From NCBI GenBank assembly GCA_902801425.1, contig CADCIQ010000016.1:1-42020 (forward strand): a stretch of DNA of 42,020 nt, read 5' to 3'. The translations under genes were made by a program, and so were the position numbers. The notes beneath the pieces are model-generated. The model had not been told where the DNA came from, ran no database searches, and saw nothing but the letters and a program-made list of their open reading frames with translations. Below, piece by piece: positions 1 to 7,620 of this stretch (positions are counted from its first letter, which is position 1; each line of letters begins with the position of its first letter). This stretch comes from an uncultured Bacteroidales bacterium (GTDB lineage Bacteria; Bacteroidota; Bacteroidia; Bacteroidales; Bacteroidaceae).

Positions 1-1
1 T

Positions 2-514
2 CTCGGCTCTGCCACCACCGTGGCGCAGTTCGCTCAGGCTGTGGTGGAGAACAACGCTGACTATCGCTATGGCGATCAGATTTCGTTCTTCCGCATCGCG
101 CAGAAGGTGAACGAGGAGACGGGCATTCCTTACTGCCAGTTCTCTGCATCGAAGGTGGTGCTCGACGCTGCCGACACAGAGACTAAGCTCTGGGACGCGG
201 TGAACCGTGTGGGCTTCTCTGCCGTTGATTCCGTGCTTGGGCATAGCGAGAGCAATTTCGTGGGTGCGTTCGGTTGGGTGCATTCTCGCAAGACTGACGG
301 CAAGACGCTTGTCTCTTCCCAGAGTCTCGTGGCGGTCAACGATGCGCTCCTTGCCGAGCATCAGGGCGACATGGCCTACAACCTCGCTAAGAGCAGCTAC
401 GGACAGAGCACCGAGGCATTCCTCGTGCCTGACGGAGAAAGCACAGGCAGCTCAACCTCTGGCGGTGGTGACAACGGAGGCGGAAATGGCGGAGACGGAA
501 ATGACTCGCTTTAA
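2..514 (+). CDS. Unrecognised protein, 5' end outside the window
   Basis: The reading frame is open from base 2, so the true start lies upstream; the GTG at base 20 is only an internal possible start. The visible 170 residues are soluble, with no signal peptide or membrane segment. The last 25 residues are a Gly/Ser/Asn/Asp-rich tail (SSTSGGGDNGGGNGGDG). I do not recognise a catalytic motif. The next gene downstream is a smalltalk peptide. From memory, in Bacteroidales these peptides often follow HU-like DNA-binding or phage/plasmid-related genes, so a link to such a module is possible but not shown. Codon use is GC-rich and regular, which supports a real gene. Confidence 0.7.
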   Translation, partial: LGSATTVAQFAQAVVENNADYRYGDQISFFRIAQKVNEETGIPYCQFSASKVVLDAADTETKLWDAVNRVGFSAVDSVLGHSESNFVGAFGWVHSRKTDGKTLVSSQSLVAVNDALLAEHQGDMAYNLAKSSYGQSTEAFLVPDGESTGSSTSGGGDNGGGNGGDGNDSL

Positions 515-523
515 AACCCCTTT

Positions 524-651
524 AGTTGCTTTCGCCATCTAAAAAAACAGGACAAAACCAATAAAAACATATAAAAACAACAATAACAAACAAAATGTTT
601 TACTTTGTTTTCTTTTGTTTTAATTGGTTTTTCTAAATGGCGAAAGCAACT
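524..651. repeat. Long imperfect inverted repeat with 15-bp perfect arms
   Basis: AGTTGCTTTCGCCAT at 524-538 is repeated as its exact reverse complement at 637-651. The left interior is A-rich and the right interior is T-rich, so pairing can continue inward and the whole 128 bp can form one long hairpin. It fills the gap between the partial gene and the smalltalk peptide. It could be a terminator or processing site, or a mobile-element end. Confidence 0.7.
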
Positions 652-680
652 CATTATTAACCTCTAAAACTCTCGAAAAA

Positions 681-773
681 ATGAAAAAGGAAACTTGGAA
701 ATTCATTCTTCAGACGCTGGCGGCGATACTGACCGCAATAGCAACTTCACTCGGTGTGCAGAGCTGTATGTAA
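681..773 (+). CDS. Smalltalk peptide (30 aa)
   Basis: ATG at 681, stop TAA at 771-773. The product is a 30-residue peptide with a short basic N-terminus (MKKETWKF), a hydrophobic stretch around residues 8-26 (ILQTLAAILTAIATSLGV) and a Cys-Met end. This matches my memory of the Bacteroidetes smalltalk protein family: about 30 residues, MKK.TWK start, conserved TAIAT.LG.(Q/T)SC end. No function is known. It may be a tiny membrane peptide or a lipoprotein-like peptide, because the C-terminal SC resembles a lipobox. It is shorter than normal gene-calling limits. Confidence 0.75.
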   Translation: MKKETWKFILQTLAAILTAIATSLGVQSCM

Positions 774-779
774 GTAACT

Positions 780-843
780 AAACGCAGAGACGCAAAGACG
801 CAGAGCTTTATAAAAACTTCGCGACTTTGCGTCTTAGCGTTTA
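780..843. terminator. Hairpin between convergent genes
   Basis: AAACGCAGAGACGCAAAGAC at 780-799 pairs almost fully with the sequence at 821-843 (GCGACTTTGCGTCTTAGCGT...). It lies between the convergent smalltalk and BspA-like genes and is followed on the plus strand by TTTATTTCTTT. It is a likely bidirectional terminator. The CGCAAAGACGC motif is also a common Bacteroidetes intergenic repeat. Confidence 0.55.
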
Positions 844-869
844 TTTCTTTCCCCCATCGCCGGAAGGGG

Positions 870-1922
870 TCACTTCACCACCTTCTTGCCATTGATGATA
901 TAGAGCCCGGAAGGGAGCTGACCGAGGGAGGTAGCAGACAAACGATTGCCGTTGATGTCGTAGATGCGGCTTGATGCATCGAGAGAATTGCCAGCATCAG
1001 CAGAGGCAAAATCGATGCCGGTAGCAGTTTGGAAGAGAAGCTTCCAGCCGTCAGCCTCCTTGTAGTTAGATTCACTTGCAGATGGGCAGGCAAGCTCACA
1101 TTTGCCAAGGGTGGGGAGAGAAGAGAATGTATCATCCTTAATCAGGGATGGTGTCTCAGCATTGGAGATGATGGTTGTCAGCTTATCATCACACTTAAAC
1201 ATAGATTCTGTTGCGGCATTAGTCGTAACGAAGTTTGTGAGGTTCAGTTCAGTGAGGGAAATGCATTCAGAGAACATCTGGGTCATGTCAGTCACGTTCT
1301 TCGTATTGAAAACACTGATATCCAAACTTGAAAGAGACTCACAGCCAGAGAACATACTGCTCATATCAGTAACATTGACGGTAAAGAAATTGTGAATATC
1401 GATAGTAGAAGCCGCACATTTCTCAAACATTCCACTCATATCAGTAACAAAATATGTATCAAAGGTGCTCAAATCCAGCGTTTTGCATTTTGCCCCATAA
1501 AACATACGCTTCATGTTAGTACAGCTGGCGGTGAGGAAACCTCTCAAATCGAGAGAAGGAGCCGCACACTCTGAAAACATGTCTTCCATGCTAACAGCAT
1601 CATTGACATCGAGCCCTTTTAGGTCAATACTTTCAATGTTTGTGCCGCCAGAAAACATTCCTGCACATGTCAAGGCTTTTACATAATTCTTAACCACAAC
1701 CTTCTTTATGGATTCCATGTATGGACGCCAGGGTACCAATGATGCATCCGACCACGTTGCCAGCGTCCCTTCATTTCCACTTGCTGGTTCCACGGTCAAT
1801 AAACCACTATCGCTGATAGTCCACTTACAAGTGCCTGATGTGCCGCTTGCGATTTCAGCGAAACAATAACTTGGACTGATGAGTGCCAGTCCGACCATAA
1901 GATTTTTAAGCCAATTTTTCAT
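870..1922 (-). CDS. BspA-like leucine-rich-repeat surface protein
   Basis: Exported protein of 350 residues. I chose the ATG at 1922 because a clean signal peptide starts there (MKNWLKNLMVGLALIS...YCFA); the frame extends 19 codons further without coding character. Residues about 75-255 hold six or so DUF285/BspA repeats with the pattern L.L..F.T..VTDMS.MF.GC. The C-terminus (RIYDINGNRL...LPSGLYIINGKKVVK) is a Prevotella-type tail resembling type IX secretion or surface-sorting domains. BspA-like repeats are known for adhesion to host matrix and other bacteria, so a surface adhesin is inferred. It has its own promoter box and stands alone, convergent with the gene to its left. Confidence 0.85.
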   Translation of the reverse strand: MKNWLKNLMVGLALISPSYCFAEIASGTSGTCKWTISDSGLLTVEPASGNEGTLATWSDASLVPWRPYMESIKKVVVKNYVKALTCAGMFSGGTNIESIDLKGLDVNDAVSMEDMFSECAAPSLDLRGFLTASCTNMKRMFYGAKCKTLDLSTFDTYFVTDMSGMFEKCAASTIDIHNFFTVNVTDMSSMFSGCESLSSLDISVFNTKNVTDMTQMFSECISLTELNLTNFVTTNAATESMFKCDDKLTTIISNAETPSLIKDDTFSSLPTLGKCELACPSASESNYKEADGWKLLFQTATGIDFASADAGNSLDASSRIYDINGNRLSATSLGQLPSGLYIINGKKVVK

Positions 1923-1963
1923 AATTTCTTTTTTATTATCTATATCTTTTTCGATTTCTGCTG

Positions 1964-1971
1964 CAAAGGTA
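1964..1971 (-). promoter_or_regulatory. Bacteroidetes -7 box for the BspA-like gene
   Basis: On the minus strand this reads TACCTTTG, matching the Bacteroidetes -7 consensus TAnnTTTG. It is followed by CA and lies 42 bp upstream of the chosen start at 1922, leaving a short leader. No clear -33 element was seen. Confidence 0.5.
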
Positions 1972-2250
1972 CTACACAAAACACTAAAGGCGTTGTGCAG
2001 AATCTGTCAAAACTTGTGCAGAATCTTCCGCAATGCCTTTTGGGGCTGTTTTTCCCCTCAATATGGTATAAAATAGAAAGTCGATGTTACATGGGGATAA
2101 ATTAAGACTAATTCGCTGAATCAGAAAATTCCCAATGAACGCATCTGCGATGCTTGGCTTGGGGGACAAAAATTCATCAAGCTACGCAACTATTAAGGAC
2201 TATTTGGCGCAAATCGCATTTTTTCATCGCTTTTTTACACTTTTATTTCG

Positions 2251-2277
2251 TTGTTTCCGCATTTTTTCTTACCTTTG
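2251..2277 (+). promoter_or_regulatory. Bacteroidetes promoter for the ABC-F gene
   Basis: TTG at 2251-2253 and TACCTTTG at 2270-2277 match the -33 and -7 elements of the Bacteroidetes primary sigma factor, with a spacing of 16 bp that is slightly short. The start codon is about 100 bp downstream. The rest of the gap from 1980 to 2378 holds no convincing gene. Confidence 0.5.
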
Positions 2278-2309
2278 CATTTCATTTTGACACATTATTA
2301 ATAATAAGA

Positions 2310-2366
2310 CAAAGGTCAAAAGACGAAGGTCAAAAGCCTTAGACCTTTGACCTTAGACTTTAGACA
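2310..2366. repeat. AAAGGTCAAAAGAC-type repeat with hairpin
   Basis: AAAGGTCAAAAGAC occurs in tandem, and AAGGTCAAA (2326-2334) pairs with TTTGACCTT (2346-2354). It would lie in the 5' leader of the ABC-F transcript. This is a simple-repeat type common between Bacteroidetes genes. It may affect leader structure, but no known regulator fits. Confidence 0.5.
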
Positions 2367-2378
2367 GATTAAAAGACA

Positions 2379-4334
2379 TTGATTTCAGTAGAAGGATTAA
2401 CAGTGGAGTTTGGCGTGAAGCCATTGTTCCTTGACGCGAGTTTCGTGGTAAACGACCGCGACCGCATTGCCCTCGTGGGTAAGAACGGTGCAGGAAAATC
2501 CACTATGCTAAAGATATTGTGCGGCAAGCAGCAGCCTACTTCGGGCACAGTCGCCGTGCCTAACGACTACACCATAGGCTATCTGCCACAGGTGATGATT
2601 CTCCAGGATGACACTACCGTGCGTGAGGAAGCGAGAAAGGCTTTCGCGAAGATTACAGAGCTAAAGGAGAAGATTGATGAACTGAACCGCCAGTTGGCAG
2701 AGCGCACCGACTATGAGTCGGAGGCGTATATGGCTTTGGTGGAGAAATTCACGCAGGAGCATGAGCGCTACATGATGATGGGCGGCGATAACTACGAGGC
2801 TGAGATTGAGCGCACGCTGACGGGTCTCGGTTTCCTCAGAACAGACTTCGACCGTCCTACCAATGAGTTCTCGGGCGGTTGGCGAATGCGCATCGAACTT
2901 GCGAAGATTCTGCTTCAGAAGCCTGACGTGCTGCTTCTCGACGAGCCTACCAACCACCTCGACATAGAGTCAATACAATGGCTGGAGCAGCAGTTGTCGC
3001 AGAGTTCGCGCGCCGTTGTGCTGGTGAGCCACGACCGTGCCTTCATCAATAACGTGACCAACCGCACGCTTGAGATTTCATGCGGAAAGGTAATCGACTA
3101 CAAGGTGAAGTATGACGAGTATGTGAAGCTGCGTGCAGAGCGCAGGGAGCAGCAGATTCGTGCCTACGAGAACCAGCAGAAGGAGATTGCCGACACGAAG
3201 GCGTTCATTGAGCGTTTCCGCTATCAGGCTACGAAGGCGGTGCAGGTGCAGCAGAGGATTAGACAACTGGAGAAGATTGTGCCGATTGAGATTGACGAGG
3301 TTGATACATCTGCGCTCCGACTGAAGTTTCCTCCTTGCCTCCGCTCAGGCGACTACCCCGTTATCTGCGATCAGGTGGCAAAGAGCTACGGAGAGCATCA
3401 GGTGTTCGCCAACGTGGACATGATGATAAAGCGTGGCGAGAAGGTGGCTTTCGTGGGCAAGAACGGTGAGGGTAAGTCAACGCTGGTGAAGTGCATCATG
3501 GGCGAGATTGACTATGAGGGCACTCTGAAGGTGGGCCATAACACGCAGATTGGCTACTTCGCGCAGAATCAGGCGCAGTTGCTCGACGAGAACCTCACGG
3601 TGTTCGAGACCATTGACAACGTGGCGAAGGGTGAGATCCGACTGAAGATAAAGGATATTCTCGGTGCGTTCATGTTCGGCGGTGAGGCAAGCGACAAATA
3701 CGTCAAGGTGCTTTCGGGCGGTGAGCGTTCACGACTGGCAATGATTCGTCTGTTGCTTGAGCCTGTTAACTTCCTCATACTCGACGAGCCTACGAACCAC
3801 TTGGACATGCAGTCGAAGGATGTGCTGAAGGAGGCTATCCGCGCCTTTGACGGTACGGCTATCATTGTGAGCCACGACCGTGACTTCCTCGACGGCCTTG
3901 TGGATAAGGTGTATGAGTTCGGTGGCGGTAAGGTTCGTGAGCATCTGGGCGGCATTTACGAGTATCTGAGATTCCATAATGCGGAGACGATTGAGGAGGC
4001 ACAGACCCTCTCCCCGCTCCCCCTTAAAGGGGGAGAGCCAGAGAGCGCAAAGAAGTCTCCCTTTAAGGGAGATTTAGAGGGTCGTGATAACGCCCTTTCA
4101 TACGCTGAGCGTAAGGAGCAGCAGAAGAAGATAAACAAGATTCAGAAGCAGATTAAGGCGTGCGAGGAGAAGATTGCCACGCTTGAGGCAAGGCTCGATG
4201 AACTTAGCAAGAAACTGGAAGACCCTGCCAATGCCTCTGACATGAAGCTCGTGAATCAATATACTGAGACGCAGGAGGCTCTGGACAAGGAAATGGAGAC
4301 TTGGGAAGAGCTGAGTCTGCAAATCGAAAATTAA
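2379..4334 (+). CDS. ABC-F family ATPase (ribosome-associated)
   Basis: Cytoplasmic protein of 651 residues with two ABC domains and no membrane segments. Domain 1 has Walker A GKNGAGKST (34-42), signature FSGGWRMR and Walker B VLLLDEPTNHLD. Domain 2 has GKNGEGKST, LSGGERSR and FLILDEPTNHLD. A charged linker lies between the domains and a C-terminal coiled coil (about 570-651) follows, as in Uup/YdiF-like ABC-F proteins. These bind the ribosomal E site and act on translation; a specific subtype or antibiotic resistance cannot be read by eye. The start is TTG (2379), giving the usual MISVEGLTVEFG N-terminus; no ATG is near. Residues about 542-568 (SPLPLKGGEPE...) come from an inserted palindromic repeat in the linker before the coiled coil. 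Confidence 0.93.
   Translation: MISVEGLTVEFGVKPLFLDASFVVNDRDRIALVGKNGAGKSTMLKILCGKQQPTSGTVAVPNDYTIGYLPQVMILQDDTTVREEARKAFAKITELKEKIDELNRQLAERTDYESEAYMALVEKFTQEHERYMMMGGDNYEAEIERTLTGLGFLRTDFDRPTNEFSGGWRMRIELAKILLQKPDVLLLDEPTNHLDIESIQWLEQQLSQSSRAVVLVSHDRAFINNVTNRTLEISCGKVIDYKVKYDEYVKLRAERREQQIRAYENQQKEIADTKAFIERFRYQATKAVQVQQRIRQLEKIVPIEIDEVDTSALRLKFPPCLRSGDYPVICDQVAKSYGEHQVFANVDMMIKRGEKVAFVGKNGEGKSTLVKCIMGEIDYEGTLKVGHNTQIGYFAQNQAQLLDENLTVFETIDNVAKGEIRLKIKDILGAFMFGGEASDKYVKVLSGGERSRLAMIRLLLEPVNFLILDEPTNHLDMQSKDVLKEAIRAFDGTAIIVSHDRDFLDGLVDKVYEFGGGKVREHLGGIYEYLRFHNAETIEEAQTLSPLPLKGGEPESAKKSPFKGDLEGRDNALSYAERKEQQKKINKIQKQIKACEEKIATLEARLDELSKKLEDPANASDMKLVNQYTETQEALDKEMETWEELSLQIEN
4004..4083. repeat. 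GC-rich palindromic repeat inserted in the ABC-F gene
   Basis: The insert has 8-bp inverted ends, GACCCTCT (4004-4011) and AGAGGGTC (4076-4083), and two internal palindromes (CCCCCTTAAAGGGGG and CTCCCTTTAAGGGAG). It is read in frame as about 27 extra residues rich in Pro, Gly, Lys and Ser, located between the second ABC domain and the coiled coil. Confidence 0.8.
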
Positions 4335-4369
4335 TAATTGAAAATTAAAAATTACACTTACATAGATTT

Positions 4370-6442
4370 ATGAAATTAAAAAACATAATAGCAATGGCAA
4401 TGCTATCATCAATGCCTTTGGCAACAATGGCGCAGCACAAAGTGCTGGGTGCAGGAATAAAGGCTGAGAATATGGATCTCAGCGTGAAACCGGGTGACGA
4501 CTTCTATCAGTACGCTTGCGGCGGTTGGATGAAGAACAACCCGCTGCCTGCTGCCTACTCACGCTATGGCAGTTTCGACAAACTGGGCGAGGACAACAGC
4601 AAGCGCATCAACTCTATCCTCACCGAACTATCGCAGAAGAAGAGCGAGAACGGTAGTCTGGAGCAGAAGATTGGCGACCTATACAACATCGCAATGGATT
4701 CTGTGCGCCGCAATAAGGACGGGGTGGCTCCTGCCATGCCTTTCATCAAGCAGCTTGAGGATGCAAAGAACATCGATGAGCTGATGAAGTTCGTATATTC
4801 ACAATGCCAGTATGACGGTGACTTCTTTGCTGGTTTCGGTTTCGGAGCTGACGAGAAGGACTCAAAGAACAACATCTTCCAGATATACCAGGGCGGTCTG
4901 TCGCTCGGGCAGCGTGAGTACTACGTAAACAAGGATTCAGCAAACCTTGCACTCATGGATGCCTATCGCAAGCACATGGTTAATATGTTCAAGCTCTTCG
5001 GCTTTGCAGAGGACAAGGCAAAGCAGCGCATGGAGCGAGTGCTGAAACTTGAGACACGCATTGCCGAGTTCTCACTCTCACGCACGGAGCTTCGCGATGT
5101 GGAGAAGAACTACAACAAGATGTCGTTCTATGAGTTCAAGGCTAAGTACCCTTACTACCCTCTCGGCGAGCTTCTTGCTGCAAGCGGCATCGACAAGAAA
5201 TACGTGGAGAAGCTTGTGCTCGGTCAGCCAAAGTTCATGGAAGGCCTGAATGAGCTTATCAGGAACATGAACTCAGAGGACCTCCGCGCAAAGCTGGAGT
5301 GGGACTTCATCATGGGCACGACATCATTGCTCAGCGATGCCGTGGCTGAGGAGTCGTTCGATTTCTTCGGACACGTGAAGAGCGGTCGCAAGGAGGACTA
5401 CCCACGCTGGCGTAAGGCAACATCACTCGTGCAGAATATTCTCGGTGAGCCTCTCGGCAAGATCTACTGCGAGCGTTACTTCCCTGCTTCAAGCAAGGAG
5501 AGGATGATGCAGCTCGTGAAGAACCTTCAGATTGCCCTTGGCGAGCGCATCGACGCACAGGAATGGATGACACCTGCCACGAAGAAGGTGGCACGCGAGA
5601 AACTTGATGCCTTCTATGTAAAGATTGGCTATCCTGACAAGTGGAAGGACTTCTCAGGTCTTACAATTGAAGCAGGCAAGTCGCTCTTCGACAATGTCCT
5701 TGCATATTCAAAGTTCCGTCATAAGCAGTATCTTGACGAGCGGATGGGCAAGCCAGTGGATCGTGACGAGTGGCACATGACACCTCAGACGGTGAACGCT
5801 TACTACAACCCAACGACCAACGAGATCTGTTTCCCTGCCGGAATACTCCAGTACCCATTCTTCGACCCAGAAGCTGACGATGCCTTCAACTATGGTGCCA
5901 TCGGCGTGGTTATAGGTCATGAGATGACTCACGGCTTTGACGATCAGGGCTCGCACTTCGACAAGGACGGCAATATGTCGGACTGGTGGACTAAGGAGGA
6001 TGTTGAGAACTTCAAGAAGCTCGGCGACCTATATGCCGATTTCTTCTCAACGATTGAGGTACTCCCAGGACTGAAGGCAAACGGCCGTATGACCCTCGGC
6101 GAGAACCTTGCTGACCACGGCGGTCTTGAGGTGGCTTATCAGGCATTCAAGAATGCGGAGAAGCAGAACGCGAAGGCTGACGAGAAGGTGGCAAAGGAGA
6201 ACTCAGGCGAGAAGCTCGGTCTGACTGCCGATCAGCGTTTCTTCTGTGCCTACGCAGGTGTCTGGGGACAGAACATCACGGAGAAGGAGATTCGCAACCG
6301 TCTGCTCAACGATGTTCACTCACAGGGTGAGTGGCGCGTGAAAGGTGCTCTCCCTCATATCAAAGCATGGTACGATGCTTTCAACATCAAGCCAGGCGAC
6401 AAGCTCTATCTGGAACCGGAGAAGAGACTTAAACTGTGGTAA
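4370..6442 (+). CDS. pepO: M13 family zinc metallopeptidase (PepO/neprilysin-like)
   Basis: Exported endopeptidase of 690 residues. The signal peptide is MKLKNIIAMAMLSSMPLATMA. The N-terminal M13 domain has the typical GDDFYQYACGGW near residue 42-53. The catalytic domain shows NAYYNP (476-481, substrate binding), HEMTH (517-521; the two His bind zinc and the Glu is catalytic) and ENLAD (578-582; third zinc ligand Glu and supporting Asp). The length fits the family (about 670-700). It probably cleaves oligopeptides in the periplasm or on the surface. It starts 35 bp after the ABC-F gene across an AT-rich spacer, so co-transcription is possible. Confidence 0.95.
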   Translation: MKLKNIIAMAMLSSMPLATMAQHKVLGAGIKAENMDLSVKPGDDFYQYACGGWMKNNPLPAAYSRYGSFDKLGEDNSKRINSILTELSQKKSENGSLEQKIGDLYNIAMDSVRRNKDGVAPAMPFIKQLEDAKNIDELMKFVYSQCQYDGDFFAGFGFGADEKDSKNNIFQIYQGGLSLGQREYYVNKDSANLALMDAYRKHMVNMFKLFGFAEDKAKQRMERVLKLETRIAEFSLSRTELRDVEKNYNKMSFYEFKAKYPYYPLGELLAASGIDKKYVEKLVLGQPKFMEGLNELIRNMNSEDLRAKLEWDFIMGTTSLLSDAVAEESFDFFGHVKSGRKEDYPRWRKATSLVQNILGEPLGKIYCERYFPASSKERMMQLVKNLQIALGERIDAQEWMTPATKKVAREKLDAFYVKIGYPDKWKDFSGLTIEAGKSLFDNVLAYSKFRHKQYLDERMGKPVDRDEWHMTPQTVNAYYNPTTNEICFPAGILQYPFFDPEADDAFNYGAIGVVIGHEMTHGFDDQGSHFDKDGNMSDWWTKEDVENFKKLGDLYADFFSTIEVLPGLKANGRMTLGENLADHGGLEVAYQAFKNAEKQNAKADEKVAKENSGEKLGLTADQRFFCAYAGVWGQNITEKEIRNRLLNDVHSQGEWRVKGALPHIKAWYDAFNIKPGDKLYLEPEKRLKLW

Positions 6443-6446
6443 AAGA

Positions 6447-6595
6447 GCGGCCTCTCCCCCCGCCCTCCCCCGTAGGGAGGGAGCCGGAGAGCCCACGCGC
6501 AATTAGTAATGAGTAATTAACGATGAATAATTAATAGTAAATGGTTTTCGCCTTCCGGCTCCCTCCCTACGGGGGAGGGCGGGGGGAGAGGCCGC
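6447..6595. repeat. Inverted pair of GC-rich elements between pepO and metA
   Basis: A 42-bp element at 6447-6488 is the exact reverse complement of 6554-6595. Both carry the core CTCCCTACGGGGGAGGGCGG or its complement. The 65-bp loop is AT-rich (AATTAGTAATGAGTAATTAA type). The unit begins 4 bp after the pepO stop codon and ends 9 bp before the metA start, so it fills the junction. In RNA it would form a very stable hairpin just before the metA ribosome-binding region. Confidence 0.9.
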
Positions 6596-6604
6596 CTGTT
6601 CTAT

Positions 6605-7525
6605 ATGCCATTAAGATTACCCGATAAACTTCCTGCAATAGACATTCTCAAAGGTGAGAATATCTTCGTTATTGATGAGACCAGAGGACATTCACAGGAT
6701 ATCCGTCCGCTGCGCATCGTCATTCTCAATCTCATGCCTATCAAGGTGACGACAGAGACTGACCTGATACGCCTGCTGTCAAACACCCCTCTTCAGATAG
6801 ACATCACGTTCATGAAATTGAAGAGCCACACCTCAAAGAACACCCCAATAGAGCACATGATGATGTTCTACCGCGATTTCGACGAACTGAAGGACGAGAA
6901 ATTCGACGGTATGATAATCACGGGCGCGCCTGTGGAGAACATGGAGTTCGAGGAGGTGAACTACTGGGATGAGATCACGAAGATATTCGACTGGAGTCGC
7001 ACGCACGTTACATCGACGATGTATATCTGCTGGGCGGCTCAGGCAGGTCTGTATCATCACTACGGAATACAGAAGCACTTGCTTCCGAAGAAGATGTTCG
7101 GCATCTTCCGTCAGCATTGCGTGCGCAAGGAGAGATACCCTATCTTCCGTGGCTTTGACGATACCTTCGCCATGCCTCACTCACGCCATACCGAGGTGTA
7201 TCGTGAGGACATCATCGCATCGCCTGACGTGACGCTTATTGCCGAGTCGCCTGAGTCGGGTGTCAGTATGGCTATGGCTCGCCGTGGTCGTGAGTTCTAC
7301 ATCACGGGGCACATGGAGTATAATCCTGAGACGCTTCATAACGAGTATATGCGCGACAAGGACAAGCGCGACGATGTGGAGATGCCGAAGAACTACTACA
7401 AGGACAATAACCCTAAGAAGGGTCCTGTGGTTACGTGGCGTGCTCATGCAAATCTCCTGTTCCAGAACTGGATAAACTATTACGTTTATCAGAAGACACC
7501 GTTTGATATTAGGAAGATTAAGTAA
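6605..7525 (+). CDS. metA: Homoserine O-acyltransferase, MetA family (predicted acetyl-CoA user)
   Basis: Cytoplasmic enzyme of methionine synthesis, 306 residues, colinear with E. coli MetA. It activates the hydroxyl of homoserine by acylation. The catalytic Cys is C142 in YICWAAQA; the GHMEYN motif supplies H236 and E238, one position later than in E. coli (H235/E237). Residue 111 is Glu (GAPVENMEF), where the E. coli succinyltransferase has Gly. Published work on this family ties Glu111 to acetyl-CoA and Gly111 to succinyl-CoA, so the product is probably O-acetylhomoserine. The N-terminus (MPLRLPDKLPAIDIL) is standard for the family, which fixes the start. No other methionine gene is nearby. 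Confidence 0.95.
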   Translation: MPLRLPDKLPAIDILKGENIFVIDETRGHSQDIRPLRIVILNLMPIKVTTETDLIRLLSNTPLQIDITFMKLKSHTSKNTPIEHMMMFYRDFDELKDEKFDGMIITGAPVENMEFEEVNYWDEITKIFDWSRTHVTSTMYICWAAQAGLYHHYGIQKHLLPKKMFGIFRQHCVRKERYPIFRGFDDTFAMPHSRHTEVYREDIIASPDVTLIAESPESGVSMAMARRGREFYITGHMEYNPETLHNEYMRDKDKRDDVEMPKNYYKDNNPKKGPVVTWRAHANLLFQNWINYYVYQKTPFDIRKIK

Positions 7526-7541
7526 TACCCCTTTCCTGTGG

Positions 7542-7588
7542 CCCCTCACCCGTCACTACGTGACACCCTCTCCCCTAAGGGCGAGGGG
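7542..7588. repeat. GC-rich palindromic repeat, second subtype (left arm)
   Basis: It begins CCCCTCACCCGTCACTACG and ends GGGCGAGGGG. It is partly complementary to 7641-7686, so the two form an inverted pair around the U32 start codon. It starts 16 bp after the metA stop codon. Confidence 0.75.
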
Positions 7589-7620
7589 GAAGTTACACCA
7601 GAACGCTATGGAAAAAGCAC

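Noticed and set aside
2379-4334. ABC-F as an antibiotic-resistance gene
   Set aside because: Nothing visible separates it from housekeeping ABC-F proteins, and the neighbours are housekeeping genes.
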